NCBI GenBank assembly: GCA_963819755.1
Contig: CAWFXB010000001.1
Location: forward strand, 620,001-684,000
DNA: 64,000 bases
Origin: VRUE01 sp963819755
GTDB taxonomy: Bacteria; Actinomycetota; Thermoleophilia; Solirubrobacterales; 70-9
Direction: 5' to 3'
Part shown: one piece after another, positions 41,628-51,193 of the stretch
How positions within the stretch are numbered: the first letter of the stretch is position 1
Layout of the letters: each line of letters starts with the position of its first letter
The notes under the pieces: generated by a model
What the model was told of the DNA's origin: nothing
The model's input: only the letters and a program-made list of their open reading frames with translations
Database searches by the model: none
Program-made: the position numbers and the translations under genes

Positions 41628-43883
41628 ATGCTCCAGACCGAGCCCGAGACGCCCACCGGCGAGCCTGACGCCCCTCTGGGCGCGCCGACCGAAGCGGGCG
41701 CGGATCGCGCTGAGCGTCTGCTGGCCGGCCTGAACGAGCCACAGCAGCAGGCGGTGCGCCACGGCGAGGGGCCACTGCTCGTCCTTGCCGGGGCCGGCTC
41801 GGGCAAGACCCGGGTTCTCACCCACCGCATTGCCTACCTGCTGGCGACGGGGCAGGCACGGCCTGGCGAGATCCTGGCGATCACCTTCACCAACAAGGCC
41901 GCGACCGAGATGCGCGAGCGGGTCGAATCCCTCGTCGGGCGGGCGACCCGGGCGATGTGGGTCACCACCTTCCACTCGGCCTGCGCGCGGATGCTGCGCG
42001 CCGACGCCGAGCGCCTCGGCTACTCGCGCGGCTTCACGATCTACGACGAGTCGGACTCGTTGCGGATGCTCAAACGCTGCATGGAGGAGCTGCACGTCGA
42101 CCCGAAGCGCTACCCGCCGCGGGCGATCCGCTCGCAGATCTCCGGCGCCAAGAACCAGCTGATCGACGCCGACGCCTACGCGCAGGCCCAGGGCAGCGTC
42201 TTCGAGGAAACCACCGCTGGCGTCTACAACCTCTACGAGAAGCGGATGCTCGAGGCCAACGCGATGGACTTCGACGACCTACTGGTGCGTACGGTGAACT
42301 CTCTGGAGCTGTTCGAGGAGGTGCGCGAGCGCTGGCGCCGGACCTTCCGCCACGTCCTCGTCGACGAGTACCAGGACACCAACCACGCTCAGTACAGGCT
42401 GCTGCAGTTGCTTACCTCCGAGCACGGCAACCTGATGGTCGTCGGCGACGAGGATCAGTCGATCTACGGCTTCCGCCACGCCGACATCAGGAATATCTTG
42501 GATTTCGAGGAGGACTTTCCCGATGCCGACTCGGTCAAGCTCGAGCAGAACTACCGCTCGACCCAGACGATCCTCTCCGCCGCCAACGCGGTCGTCGAAA
42601 ACAACCGGGAGCGGCGGCCGAAGCGGCTCTGGACCGAGCTGGCCGGCGGCGAGCCGCTGCAACTGCGCGAGCTCTCCGACGAGCATGAGGAGGCGCGCTG
42701 GGTGGCGGGCGAGATCGAGCGCCTCGGCGAGGAGGAGGGCGTGCGGCGCGAGGACGTCGCCATCTTCTACCGCACCAACGCGATGAGCCGGGTGCTCGAG
42801 GACACTCTCAACCGCTTCGACGTCCCGTATCAGGTAATCGGGGGGACGAAGTTCTACGAACGAGCGGAGGTCAAGGACGCGGTCGCCTACCTCAGCCTGC
42901 TCGCCAACCCTGCCGACCAGGTCTCCTTCGCGCGGATCGTCAACTCGCCGCGGCGCGGCATCGGCAAAACCAGCCAGGGCAGACTCATCTCTCACGCGAA
43001 CACGACCGGGATGACGATCTGGGAGGTGATCGAACGGGTCGAGGAGGTGCCGGGGCTGGGCGGTGCGGCGATCAAGTCGACCTCCCGCTTCTACGAGACG
43101 ATGGCCGGCCTGCGCGAACGCGCGGGTGAGGAAGGGGCGGTCGCGGGCCTGCTCGAGGCGATCCTCAACGAGACGGGGTACCTGGAAGCGCTGGCCGCGG
43201 AGCGAACCGTGGAAGCCGAAGGGCGAGCCGAGAACCTCGAGGCCCTCCTCGCCGGCGCCGCCGAGTTCGACATCGAGCGTGAGCGGGAGGGAGAGAGCGA
43301 GGTGCCGCCGCTGGAGGAGTACCTGCAGCAGATCTCCCTCTACACGCAGCAGGACGATCTGGGCGACGAGTCTGTGATCACGCTGATGACGCTGCACAAC
43401 GCCAAGGGCCTCGAGTACGAGACCGTCTTCGTCGTCGGGTGTGAGGACGGCGCCTTCCCCCATATGAAAGCGCTCGAAGAGGGGGGTGAGGAGGAGGAGC
43501 GGCGCCTCTGTTACGTCGCCATCACCCGTGCCCGCAGCCGTCTCTACATGACCTGGACGCGCGAGCGGCAGCTGTTCGGCAGATCCGAGCGCAACCTGCC
43601 CTCGCGCTTCGTCGACGAGCTGCCCGAGGAGCTGACCGAGCGCAGCTCCAGCGCTGTGGGAGCCAGCACCGGCTGGGCGGCTGGCTCGACGGTCGAAGCC
43701 GCGAGCCCGGTCGATCCGGGCCCGACCCTGGAGCTGCATACCGGCGACGACGTGGTCCACGCCAGCTTCGGCGACGGCGTCGTCACCGCGGTCGAGCCGG
43801 GCGGGGTCGTGGTCGTCCGCTTCGCCGGCGACGGCTCCGAGCGCAAGCTGATGGCCGACTACGCGCCGATCCGCAGGCGGTGA
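41628..43883 (+). CDS. pcrA: UvrD/PcrA-type ATP-dependent DNA helicase
   Basis: This 751-residue superfamily 1A 3'-5' helicase acts in repair and replication. Motifs in order are Q-motif LNEPQQQAVRH, Walker A AGAGSGKT, Ia TFTNKAA, II VDEYQDTN, III VVGDEDQSIYGFRHAD, IV QNYRST and VI CYVAITRAR. The C-terminal Tudor-like segment (VVHASFGDGVVTAVEPGG) binds RNA polymerase in PcrA homologues. I chose ATG 41628; the frame is open further upstream across cysE but conserved sequence starts after this ATG. folD follows 4 bases downstream. Confidence 0.95.
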   Translation: MLQTEPETPTGEPDAPLGAPTEAGADRAERLLAGLNEPQQQAVRHGEGPLLVLAGAGSGKTRVLTHRIAYLLATGQARPGEILAITFTNKAATEMRERVESLVGRATRAMWVTTFHSACARMLRADAERLGYSRGFTIYDESDSLRMLKRCMEELHVDPKRYPPRAIRSQISGAKNQLIDADAYAQAQGSVFEETTAGVYNLYEKRMLEANAMDFDDLLVRTVNSLELFEEVRERWRRTFRHVLVDEYQDTNHAQYRLLQLLTSEHGNLMVVGDEDQSIYGFRHADIRNILDFEEDFPDADSVKLEQNYRSTQTILSAANAVVENNRERRPKRLWTELAGGEPLQLRELSDEHEEARWVAGEIERLGEEEGVRREDVAIFYRTNAMSRVLEDTLNRFDVPYQVIGGTKFYERAEVKDAVAYLSLLANPADQVSFARIVNSPRRGIGKTSQGRLISHANTTGMTIWEVIERVEEVPGLGGAAIKSTSRFYETMAGLRERAGEEGAVAGLLEAILNETGYLEALAAERTVEAEGRAENLEALLAGAAEFDIEREREGESEVPPLEEYLQQISLYTQQDDLGDESVITLMTLHNAKGLEYETVFVVGCEDGAFPHMKALEEGGEEEERRLCYVAITRARSRLYMTWTRERQLFGRSERNLPSRFVDELPEELTERSSSAVGASTGWAAGSTVEAASPVDPGPTLELHTGDDVVHASFGDGVVTAVEPGGVVVVRFAGDGSERKLMADYAPIRRR

Positions 43884-43887
43884 GCGA

Positions 43888-44727
43888 ATGGCTGCAAGGC
43901 TGATCGACGGCAAGGCGGTCGCCGCCGAGGTTCGGGAGCGGGTGCGCGAGCAGGTTGCCGAGCTGGCCGCCCCGCCAGGCCTGGCGACGATCCTGGTCGG
44001 CGACGATCCCGCCTCCGCGGTGTACGTGCGGATGAAGCGCGAGGACTCCGCCGAGGTCGGCATCGAGTCCTTCCACCACGAGCCCGGCGGCGAAGTGTCC
44101 CAGGAGGAGCTCGTAACGCTGATCGAATCGCTCAACGCGGACGAGCGGGTGCACGGGATCCTGCTGCAGCTGCCGCTGCCCGAACACCTCGACCAGGATC
44201 CGCTGATCGCGCTGATCGACCCGGCCAAGGACGTCGACGGGCTGACGCCGATCAGCGCCGGACTGCTCGCGCAGGGACACGCCGAGGCGATCGCGCCGTG
44301 CACGCCGTCGGGCGTGATGGGGCTTCTTGGTCACGCGGAGGTCGAGGTCGAAGGCGCCCACGCGGTGGTGATCGGACGCTCGATCCTGGTCGGCAAGCCA
44401 CTTGCCGCGCTGCTTCTGGCGGCGAACGCCACCGTCACCCACTGCCACTCGCGGACCCGCGACCTGGCGGCGATCTGCCGCGAGGCCGACATCCTCGTCG
44501 CGGCGGCGGGCCAGCCCGGCCTGGTCAGCGGAGAGATGGTCAAGCCGGGCGCGACGGTGATCGACGTCGGCACCAACCGGGTCGGCGGCAAGCTGGTCGG
44601 CGACGTCGAGTTCGAGTCCGCCAGCGAGCGCGCCGGGGCGATCACTCCCGTGCCCGGCGGGGTGGGGCCGATGACGCGGGCAATGCTGCTCGTAAATACG
44701 TTGGCTGCCGCCCGAGCCCGGGTGTAG
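43888..44727 (+). CDS. folD: Bifunctional methylenetetrahydrofolate dehydrogenase / cyclohydrolase
   Basis: This 279-residue enzyme interconverts one-carbon folates. The start (ARLIDGKAVAAEVRERVREQV) is typical. Motifs are VYVRMKREDSAEVGIE with the catalytic Lys region (Y-x3-K as YVRMK), LLQLPLP, the NADP-binding VIGRSILVGKPLAALLL and TPVPGGVGPMTRAMLL at the end. The length is normal. It probably shares a transcript with pcrA. Confidence 0.95.
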   Translation: MAARLIDGKAVAAEVRERVREQVAELAAPPGLATILVGDDPASAVYVRMKREDSAEVGIESFHHEPGGEVSQEELVTLIESLNADERVHGILLQLPLPEHLDQDPLIALIDPAKDVDGLTPISAGLLAQGHAEAIAPCTPSGVMGLLGHAEVEVEGAHAVVIGRSILVGKPLAALLLAANATVTHCHSRTRDLAAICREADILVAAAGQPGLVSGEMVKPGATVIDVGTNRVGGKLVGDVEFESASERAGAITPVPGGVGPMTRAMLLVNTLAAARARV

Positions 44728-44762
44728 TGTCGCCACGACCCCTACTCCCGGAGGAGATGTAG

Positions 44763-45362
44763 ATGGAAGTTGACAAGCTGAACACGGGCGAGAAGGTCTC
44801 CGCGGTCTCCGCGATCCTCCTCTTCATATTCATGTTCTTCGACTGGTTCGGCGTCAAGATCACGGGAGTCTCCGGCTTCTCCGGTGACGTTTCCGGCAGC
44901 GGCGGCAGCGCCTGGGACGCGCTCGACGTGATCCCGATCTTCCTCATGCTGGCGATCGTGGTCGCGATCGGCGTCGCCTTGATCCGCCTCACCGATGCCG
45001 ATCTCGAGCCGCCGGTCTCGCTCAACGCGATCGTCGCCGGGCTCGGAGCATTCGCGGTACTGCTGATTCTCTACCGGATCATCTCTCCGCCCGACTTCGG
45101 TTCCTTCGGAGGGGTATCGGTCGACGCGACGCTCAAGTTCGGCATCTTCCTCGGCCTGATCGCCGCCGCCGGGATCGCCTACGGCGGCTACAGCGCGATG
45201 CGCGAGGAAGGCGCGACCTTCGGAGGAGAGGCTGACCGTCTCTCCGGCGGTCAGCCGCCCGCTGGCGGACCTCCTCCCCCTCCGCCCCCACCTCCGCCAT
45301 CGCAGCAACCTCCACCTCCTCCGCCACAGCAGCCACCCCCACCGCCTCCCGCCGGGCAGTAG
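44763..45362 (+). CDS. Membrane protein with a polyproline tail
   Basis: This 199-residue protein has a strong Shine-Dalgarno (GGAGGAG) 10 bases before the ATG. Four hydrophobic segments are visible (SAVSAILLFIFMFFDWFGV, VIPIFLMLAIVVAIGVALI, LNAIVAGLGAFAVLLILYRII, FGIFLGLIAAAGIAYGGY), then about 40 residues made almost entirely of proline runs with Gln. The polyproline tail, probably cytoplasmic, may be a docking site. I recognise no family; similar small integral proteins are widespread in Actinobacteria. Confidence 0.75.
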   Translation: MEVDKLNTGEKVSAVSAILLFIFMFFDWFGVKITGVSGFSGDVSGSGGSAWDALDVIPIFLMLAIVVAIGVALIRLTDADLEPPVSLNAIVAGLGAFAVLLILYRIISPPDFGSFGGVSVDATLKFGIFLGLIAAAGIAYGGYSAMREEGATFGGEADRLSGGQPPAGGPPPPPPPPPPSQQPPPPPPQQPPPPPPAGQ

Positions 45363-45367
45363 GAGAG

Positions 45368-47266
45368 CTACGCCGCCGGGGTGGCTTCAGCTACTTCGGC
45401 GGCCACTCTCTTGGCGAAAGCGATGATCGTCATCATCGGGTTCACGCCGACGGCCGTGGGGAAAAGGGAAGCATCGGCAACGTACAGCCCCGAGACGCCA
45501 TTGACCGAGCCGTCGATGGCGCAGACCCCCTCGGCGGGATCGGTGGCGATCCTTGCCGTTCCCTGCGGGTGAAAGGCCTCGAGGCGCAGCTCCGACGGCT
45601 TGAAGCGGATGGCCTCGAACTCGGCGACTCCGCCCGGGCGTAGGACCGGCGCGCGGCCGATGTTGGGGTAGACCTCGGTGGCGCCGGCGGCAAAGTGGAT
45701 CTCGGCGGCGCGGGCGATGCCGAAGATGACCCGCTGGGCATCGTCGTCGCTGAGCGCGTAGCTGGCGCGGATCGAGCCGTCGCGAGCCACCCCGACCCGG
45801 CCGGCGGACTCGTCGGTGAGCTGGACGCCGATCGAGCTGACGTGGCCGAAGTCGAGAATCGCCTCCTGGTGCTCACGCCCGGAGCCCTGAAGCCAGGCAC
45901 CGCCAAAGGGGAGCGGCGTGAACGTCGCCTCGAGCAGCACTCGCTCGGACTCCCACTCGTCGACGTAGTAGCTCTGCATCACGCCGTCCCAGCCACGCAC
46001 CTCCTCCTCGTAGCGCGCCCCGACCCAGCAGGCGGGGTGGATGTGGAGGTTGCGGCCGGCCTGGTCGCCGCCGAGGCCCGAGCGCAGCAGCAGCTCCGGC
46101 GTGCCGAAGGCTCCTCCCGCGACGATCGTCGCGCGGCGGGCACGGACCGTGTACGGGCGCCGGCTGCCGTTGCGCTCGCCATCTGGCGCAGCCACGCAGC
46201 GGACACCGGCGGCGCGACCGTTCTCGACGATGACCTGACGCGCCTCGACTCCGGTCCGCAGTCGAGCCCCGGCGGCTACCGCTCGCGGCATGTAGCTGAC
46301 GTGCATTCCCCGCTTGGCGTCGATCCGACAGCCGTAAGGGCAGGAGCTGCACTGGACGCAGTTGCCCGCGTTGCGAGATATCGGGCCGCCGCTGGCGCCG
46401 ATCGCCGCCGCACCCTCCATTGCCAGCTGGCCGTTGCGGCCCATCCGCTCCGGATCGAGCGGCATCACCCGCAGAAACTCCTCCGCCTCGGCAAAGTCGG
46501 GGTCGAGTCGGTCTGCCCAATCGACCCCGTAGCGGTCTCGCCAGTGCTCGAGCACCGGATCGGGGGCGCGGAAGCAGGTCCCGGAGTTGATCACGGTCGT
46601 GCCGCCGACGGTGCGCGCGACCGGCACGGGAATCGGTGGGCGACCCTCGGCGATCGTCAGGCCGCCATCGCGGTAGAGCGAAGCGATCGCATCGAGCTGG
46701 TTCTCGGGGTAGTTCTCGCGGTTGTAGCTGTCACCCGCCTCGAGCACGATCACGTCGAGGCCAGCCTCGGCGAGGGTCGCCGCGGCGACGGCGCCACCAG
46801 CGCCGGAGCCGACCACCACCACGTCGCATTCCTCGCCCTCCGCCGGCGCTCTGGTCTCGCCCAACGACCCAGCCGGCTCGGGCGGCGAGCCGTTCCCGAC
46901 GCGGCAGCTCGTCTCCAGCCCCAGCCTCTCCTCGACTCGTGGGTCGACCGCGTAGCCGAGCGTGGTGAAGGTCTTTGCCATCAGGATCAGCTCGTGGTAG
47001 AGGCCGAAACGGGAGCGCTCCATGCGCCGCAGGAAGTCCTCCCGAGCAGCCAGATCGAGGCGGCTGAAGCGCCACGGAAAGGGAAGCCACTCAAAAGCCC
47101 GCAGGGCGAGGCGGACGCGGGTCAGGACGCGCGGCGATAGCGAGGTGAGGAACTCCCCGACCGGGCCGGCGACATCGACCTCGCGCTCGGCCGCGGGTAG
47201 GCCGTCGAGGGCGGGGGCCATCGCCTCGCAGATCGCGCTCAGGGTACGTTGCTCGGTGGCCGACAA
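45368..47266 (-). CDS. GMC-family oxidoreductase (long-chain alcohol oxidase/gluconate dehydrogenase-like)
   Basis: This 632-residue protein has an N-terminal helical segment of about 110 residues (LSAICEAMAPALDGLP) like subunit 3 domains of gluconate dehydrogenases. The FAD-binding VVVGSGAGGAVAAATLAEAGLDVIVLEAG follows, then TVGGTTVINSGTCFRAP, a cysteine cluster (GNCVQCSSCPYGC) and the C-terminal active-site region (FHPQGTARI, then GVNPMMTIIAFAKRVA). It likely oxidises an alcohol or sterol hydroxyl; the acceptor is unknown. The start is TTG 47266. It follows a small membrane protein gene by 15 bases, suggesting a pair. Confidence 0.87.
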   Translation of the reverse strand: MSATEQRTLSAICEAMAPALDGLPAAEREVDVAGPVGEFLTSLSPRVLTRVRLALRAFEWLPFPWRFSRLDLAAREDFLRRMERSRFGLYHELILMAKTFTTLGYAVDPRVEERLGLETSCRVGNGSPPEPAGSLGETRAPAEGEECDVVVVGSGAGGAVAAATLAEAGLDVIVLEAGDSYNRENYPENQLDAIASLYRDGGLTIAEGRPPIPVPVARTVGGTTVINSGTCFRAPDPVLEHWRDRYGVDWADRLDPDFAEAEEFLRVMPLDPERMGRNGQLAMEGAAAIGASGGPISRNAGNCVQCSSCPYGCRIDAKRGMHVSYMPRAVAAGARLRTGVEARQVIVENGRAAGVRCVAAPDGERNGSRRPYTVRARRATIVAGGAFGTPELLLRSGLGGDQAGRNLHIHPACWVGARYEEEVRGWDGVMQSYYVDEWESERVLLEATFTPLPFGGAWLQGSGREHQEAILDFGHVSSIGVQLTDESAGRVGVARDGSIRASYALSDDDAQRVIFGIARAAEIHFAAGATEVYPNIGRAPVLRPGGVAEFEAIRFKPSELRLEAFHPQGTARIATDPAEGVCAIDGSVNGVSGLYVADASLFPTAVGVNPMMTIIAFAKRVAAEVAEATPAA

Positions 47267-47281
47267 CCCCGGCGGACGCTG

Positions 47282-47725
47282 TCAGCCAGGCGCGGCGAGC
47301 CGGTCCACGCGGCCAGCGAGCGACCAGAGCCAGAGCGCCAGCAGCGCAAGGAAGCCGTCGACCAGGAAGTTGAGCAGGTAGATGAAGACGTGCTGGTCGA
47401 AGAGGAAGAAGCCGAGCGAGCCGAGCGAGGAAGCGGCCTTGCCCGCCGCCAGAACCAGCAGCAGCGGCCGGTAACGGACGACGTCCGCCTGGGCCACCAG
47501 GCAGATGCCGGTGATCACGACCATGTAGGCGAAGGCAAGCGCCAGCCAGAGCTGCTCCTGGCCATGCGGCGCCCGGGTGCTGTTGCCGAACCATTCGCCG
47601 ACGTCGGAGATGACGTCGAGCACGCCGCTTGGAACGGCGATGAAGAGGATGCCGACCACCGCAAAGCTGACCGCCAGCAGCCGCAGGCTGAGAACTACGA
47701 AGGCCTCTGCTTTCGCTCCCCGCAT
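47282..47725 (-). CDS. Four-helix membrane protein of unknown function
   Basis: This encodes 147 residues from ATG 47725; an ATG at 47764 is possible but adds a polar stretch overlapping the gatC promoter. Four hydrophobic segments are visible (LRLLAVSFAVVGILFIAV, LWLALAFAYMVVITGICLV, PLLLVLAAGKAASSLGSLGFFLF, YLLNFLVDGFLALLALWLW). It is upstream of the GMC oxidoreductase on the same strand, so a role in that enzyme's membrane environment is possible. No named family is recognised. Confidence 0.7.
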   Translation of the reverse strand: MRGAKAEAFVVLSLRLLAVSFAVVGILFIAVPSGVLDVISDVGEWFGNSTRAPHGQEQLWLALAFAYMVVITGICLVAQADVVRYRPLLLVLAAGKAASSLGSLGFFLFDQHVFIYLLNFLVDGFLALLALWLWSLAGRVDRLAAPG

Positions 47726-47770
47726 CGCTGGGGGACAATAACTGGCTGACTGGCCAGGATGCATGGCGCC

Positions 47771-47776
47771 TAGAAT
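47771..47776 (+). promoter_or_regulatory. Likely -10 box of gatCAB
   Basis: TAGAAT ends 7 bases before the GTG at 47784, so transcription would start at or within two or three bases of that codon. This supports GTG 47784 over ATG 47763 as the gatC start. No strong -35 was found. Confidence 0.45.
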
Positions 47777-47783
47777 CCCCGCC

Positions 47784-48074
47784 GTGATCGAGCGGGAGCA
47801 GGTACTTCATGTCGCCAAGCTTGCGCGGCTGCGCTTGAGCGAGGAAGAGGTTGAGCGGATGGCTGGGGAGCTTTCGGGGATTCTCGATCACGTCGGGCGG
47901 ATCGGGGAGCTGGACTTGGACGACGTGGTGCCAACCTCGCACGTGGTCGACCTCGAGAACGTGCTGCGGCCTGATGAGCCGCGGCCGAGCTGGCCCCGGG
48001 ACGATGTGCTGGAGCAGGCGCCCGATCCGGCTGATGGTGCGTTTCGGGTTCCGTCGCCGCGGGCCGAGGGCTGA
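47784..48074 (+). CDS. gatC: Aspartyl/glutamyl-tRNA amidotransferase subunit C
   Basis: This 96-residue small subunit wraps around GatA and stabilises GatCAB. The sequence IEREQVLHVAKLARLRLSEEEVERMAGELSGILDHVGRIGELDLDDVVPTSHV is diagnostic, and the C-terminal LRPDEPRPSWPRDDVLEQAP is conserved. Starting at GTG 47784 gives the normal N-terminus; ATG 47763 would add seven residues and cover the -10 box. The stop overlaps the gatA ATG by one base. Confidence 0.9.
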   Translation: MIEREQVLHVAKLARLRLSEEEVERMAGELSGILDHVGRIGELDLDDVVPTSHVVDLENVLRPDEPRPSWPRDDVLEQAPDPADGAFRVPSPRAEG

Positions 48075-49513
48075 TGTCCGAGCTGCTGGAGATGAGCGTC
48101 GCCGAGGCCGCGACGCGGATCCAGGCGGTGGAGCTGTCGCGCGAGGAGTACTTCGATGCGTGGCGCGACGCCGCGGCGGGCGATGAGCTCAACGCGTATC
48201 TCTGGCGCGCGGAGAATCGAGCGGTCGAAAGCGACGGCCCGCTGGAGGGGATCCCAATCGCGATCAAGGATCTCTTCTGCACCGAGGCCGTGCCGACCAC
48301 CGCCGGCTCTCGCATTCTCGAGGGCCACCGACCGCTCTACACCGCAACGGCGGTCCGGAAGTTGACGGGAGCCGGCGCCGAGGTGCTCGGTAAGACCAAC
48401 ATGGACGAGTTCGCGATGGGGTCCTCGAACGAGAACTCCGCTTATGGGCCGGTGCTCAATCCGTGGGACAGTGGCCGGGTGCCGGGTGGCTCCTCCGGGG
48501 GCTCGGCAGCAGTGGTCGCGGGAGGCCTCGCGCCGTGCGCGATCGGCACCGACACGGGCGGCTCGATCCGCCAGCCGGCGGCACTCTGCGGCATCGTCGG
48601 CCTGAAGCCAACCTATGGAGCGATCTCCCGCTACGGGATGATCGCTTTCGCTTCCTCGCTGGACCAGTGTGGGCCGCTGACTCGCGACGTGACCGACGCC
48701 GCCCTGCTGCTTTCCGTCATGCAGGGCAAAGATCGCTGCGACTCGACGTCGGTTGGGATCGAGGGCGGCATCGAGGCGCCCGGCCGCGAGGACCTGAGCG
48801 GGCTTCGCTTCGCGGTTCCAGCCGAGTTGGCGCAGGACGCGATCGAACCCGGGGTCCGGGCCGTCTTCGAGGCGACGCTGGAGCGGATCGAGGAGCTGGG
48901 AGGGGAGGTCGCCGAGGTGGCGCTGCCGCACGCCGAGCACGGCATCTCCGCCTACTACGTGATCGCCCCCGCGGAGGCCTCCTCCAACCTGGCGCGCTAC
49001 GACGGGGTCCGCTACGGGATGCGGGCCGAGGCGGGCGGCGACGTGGTCGAGATGTACGAATCGACCCGCGCCGCCGGTTTCGGCGACGAGGTCAAGCGGC
49101 GGATCATGCTGGGCACCTACGCGCTCTCCTCCGGCTACTACGACGCCTACTACGGGCGCGCGCAGAAGGTCCGCACGAAGATCGCCGAGGACTTTGCCAC
49201 TGCTTTCGGCAACTTCGACTTCGTCGTCACGCCGACCTCGCCCTCGGTCGCCTTCGGCCTCGGCGAGAAGACCGACGACCCGCTGGCGATGTACATGAAC
49301 GACTTCTTCACCGTGCCGATGAGCCTTGCCGGCATCCCCGCGATCTCGATTCCGGCCGGACTTGCCGAACCCGACAGCGGCGGCCCGCAGCTGCCGGTCG
49401 GCTTCCAGATCGCCGCGCCGGCGTTCGGCGAGCAGAAGCTGCTCGATGCCGCCTTCGCCCTCGAGCAGGCGATCGGCTTCGACGCCAAGCCGGGGGTGCG
49501 GGTCGATGGCTGA
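48074..49513 (+). CDS. gatA: Aspartyl/glutamyl-tRNA amidotransferase subunit A
   Basis: This 479-residue amidase-signature subunit releases ammonia from glutamine for transamidation of Glu-tRNA(Gln)/Asp-tRNA(Asn). Motifs are IAIKDLFCTE with the catalytic Lys, TNMDEFAMGSSNENSAYGP, and GGSSGGSAAVVAGGLAPCAIGTDTGGSIRQPAALCGIVGLKPTYG with the Ser-cisSer pair. Its tight coupling to gatC and gatB (8-base overlap at the 3' end) matches the complex. Confidence 0.95.
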   Translation: MSELLEMSVAEAATRIQAVELSREEYFDAWRDAAAGDELNAYLWRAENRAVESDGPLEGIPIAIKDLFCTEAVPTTAGSRILEGHRPLYTATAVRKLTGAGAEVLGKTNMDEFAMGSSNENSAYGPVLNPWDSGRVPGGSSGGSAAVVAGGLAPCAIGTDTGGSIRQPAALCGIVGLKPTYGAISRYGMIAFASSLDQCGPLTRDVTDAALLLSVMQGKDRCDSTSVGIEGGIEAPGREDLSGLRFAVPAELAQDAIEPGVRAVFEATLERIEELGGEVAEVALPHAEHGISAYYVIAPAEASSNLARYDGVRYGMRAEAGGDVVEMYESTRAAGFGDEVKRRIMLGTYALSSGYYDAYYGRAQKVRTKIAEDFATAFGNFDFVVTPTSPSVAFGLGEKTDDPLAMYMNDFFTVPMSLAGIPAISIPAGLAEPDSGGPQLPVGFQIAAPAFGEQKLLDAAFALEQAIGFDAKPGVRVDG

Positions 49514-50942
49514 GCTCGAAGCGGTTATCGGGCTCAAGATCCACGTCCAGCTCTCGACTCGGACGAAGATGTTCTGTGGCTGCGCGCTCTCCTTCGGCGA
49601 CGAGCCCAACGTCCATACCTGCCCGGTCTGCCTAGCCCATCCCGGCGTCCTGCCGGTGCCAAACGAGGAAGCGATCCGCTACGCGCTGAAGATCGCCGCC
49701 GCGCTGGAGTGCGAGGTGGCGCCGAGCTCGATCTTCCATCGCAAGAACTACTTCTATCCGGACAGTCCGAAGGCGTACCAGATCAGCCAGTACGACCAGC
49801 CGATTGCCGGGCCTGGCCGCTTGGGCGGGATCCGCATCCACCGCGCCCACCTGGAGGAGGACGCGGCCAAGACGATCCACGTGGGCGAGTCCGGGCGCAT
49901 CCACGGCTCCGGCGCTTCCCTGGTCGACTTCAACCGCTGCGGCACGCCGCTCGTGGAGATCGTCACCGAGCCCGACCTGCGCAGCGCGGCGGAAGCCGGC
50001 TCCTGGGCGCGCCTGCTGCGCACGACGGTCAGCCAGCTCGGCGTCTCCAACGTCAACATGGAGGAGGGCAGCCTGCGGATCGACGCCAACGTCTCCGTGC
50101 GGCCGGCGGGTAGCGAGGCGCTGGGGACGAAGACCGAGCTGAAGAACATGAACAGCTTCCGCTTCCTCGAACGCGGGATCGAGGCCGAGCTGGCGAGACA
50201 GCGCGAGCTGGTCGAGGCGGGGGGGGCGGTGGTCCAGGAGACGCTCCACTTCCATCCCGAGGACGGCTCGCTGACTGCGCTGCGCTCGAAGGAGGAGGCT
50301 CACGACTACCGCTACTTCCCCGAGCCGGACCTGGTGCCGCTGGCGCCGACCGAGGCGATGCTGCGCGAGGCGCGAGAGTCACTGCCGGAGCTGCCCGAGG
50401 CGCGCACGCGGCGCTACGAAAGCGAGTTGAAGCTCTCGGCCGAGAACGCCGCCCAGCTCGCGGCGGACCCGGACGAGGCGGCCTACTTCGAAGCGGTCCG
50501 AGACAAGGCGCCCGCGGTGGAGGCGCAGACGATCGCCAACTGGGTGACCGGCGAGCTGGCCGCGGCGCTGCGCCAGGCCGGCGGTGGCGACGCGGCCGGC
50601 TCGAAGGTCTCGCCGGAGTCGCTGGCGACTCTCGTTGCGATGGTCGGCGAGAAGAAGATCTCCCACGGCAGCGGCAAGCAGGTGCTGACGACGCTGGTCG
50701 AGGAAGGTGGCGACCCGGCGGCGATCGTCGAGCGCGACGGCCTCGCCCAGATCTCCGACAGCGGCGAGCTGGAGTCGATAGTGGCCGCCGCGGTAGAGGC
50801 CAACCCCGAGGCGGCCGAGCAGATCCGCGCCGGCAACCAGAAGGCGATCGGCGCCATCGTCGGTGCCGTGATGAAGGAGACCAAGGGGCGCGCCGACGGC
50901 GGCGAGGTCAACCGCCTGATCAAAGAAGAGCTGGAGATTTGA
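49506..50942 (+). CDS. gatB: Aspartyl/glutamyl-tRNA amidotransferase subunit B
   Basis: This 478-residue subunit binds tRNA and activates the misacylated aminoacyl group. It has the N-terminal kinase-like domain beginning VIGLKIHVQLSTRTKMFCGC with zinc-type cysteines (CGC and CPVC), the HRKNYFYPDSPKAYQISQYD segment, VDFNRCGTPLVEIVTEPD, and a C-terminal helical YqeY domain ending EVNRLIKEELEI. ATG 49506 overlaps the last codons of gatA. With gltX in this window it points to the indirect Gln-tRNA route. Confidence 0.95.
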   Translation: MAELEAVIGLKIHVQLSTRTKMFCGCALSFGDEPNVHTCPVCLAHPGVLPVPNEEAIRYALKIAAALECEVAPSSIFHRKNYFYPDSPKAYQISQYDQPIAGPGRLGGIRIHRAHLEEDAAKTIHVGESGRIHGSGASLVDFNRCGTPLVEIVTEPDLRSAAEAGSWARLLRTTVSQLGVSNVNMEEGSLRIDANVSVRPAGSEALGTKTELKNMNSFRFLERGIEAELARQRELVEAGGAVVQETLHFHPEDGSLTALRSKEEAHDYRYFPEPDLVPLAPTEAMLREARESLPELPEARTRRYESELKLSAENAAQLAADPDEAAYFEAVRDKAPAVEAQTIANWVTGELAAALRQAGGGDAAGSKVSPESLATLVAMVGEKKISHGSGKQVLTTLVEEGGDPAAIVERDGLAQISDSGELESIVAAAVEANPEAAEQIRAGNQKAIGAIVGAVMKETKGRADGGEVNRLIKEELEI

Positions 50943-51087
50943 AGGGGGCGAGCTTTCGACGCTGAGCGCTTATCTCGGCGTGGATACAAAGACAGCGGTG
51001 GTCCTCGAGGCCAACGCGGGCGTCATGCGAGCGCTGGTCGCACTCGCATCGAAGCTCGTGGATCGCTAGAGGAGACACCGCAAACGA

Positions 51088-51118
51088 AACGGCCCCGGGG
51101 TACACACCCGGGGCCGTT
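51088..51118 (+). terminator. Probable terminator of gatCAB
   Basis: AACGGCCCCGGG and CCCGGGGCCGTT form a perfect 12-bp stem with a 7-base loop, about 145 bases after gatB. It is very stable but not followed by a T-run. The rest of 50943-51219 shows no convincing gene, only a 29-codon frame ending at 51069. Confidence 0.65.
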
Positions 51119-51193
51119 CAACGTTGTGGACACCAAGACCTGGCCGAAACTTTAGCGCTTCATGTGGCGATGCGCTTCCATGTGCCATCTGAA

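Noticed and set aside
50981..51070. 29-codon frame after gatB (VDTKTAVVLEANAGVMRALVAL type)
   Set aside because: It is coherent looking but short, has no ribosome-binding site and no supporting neighbour; not enough to call a gene.
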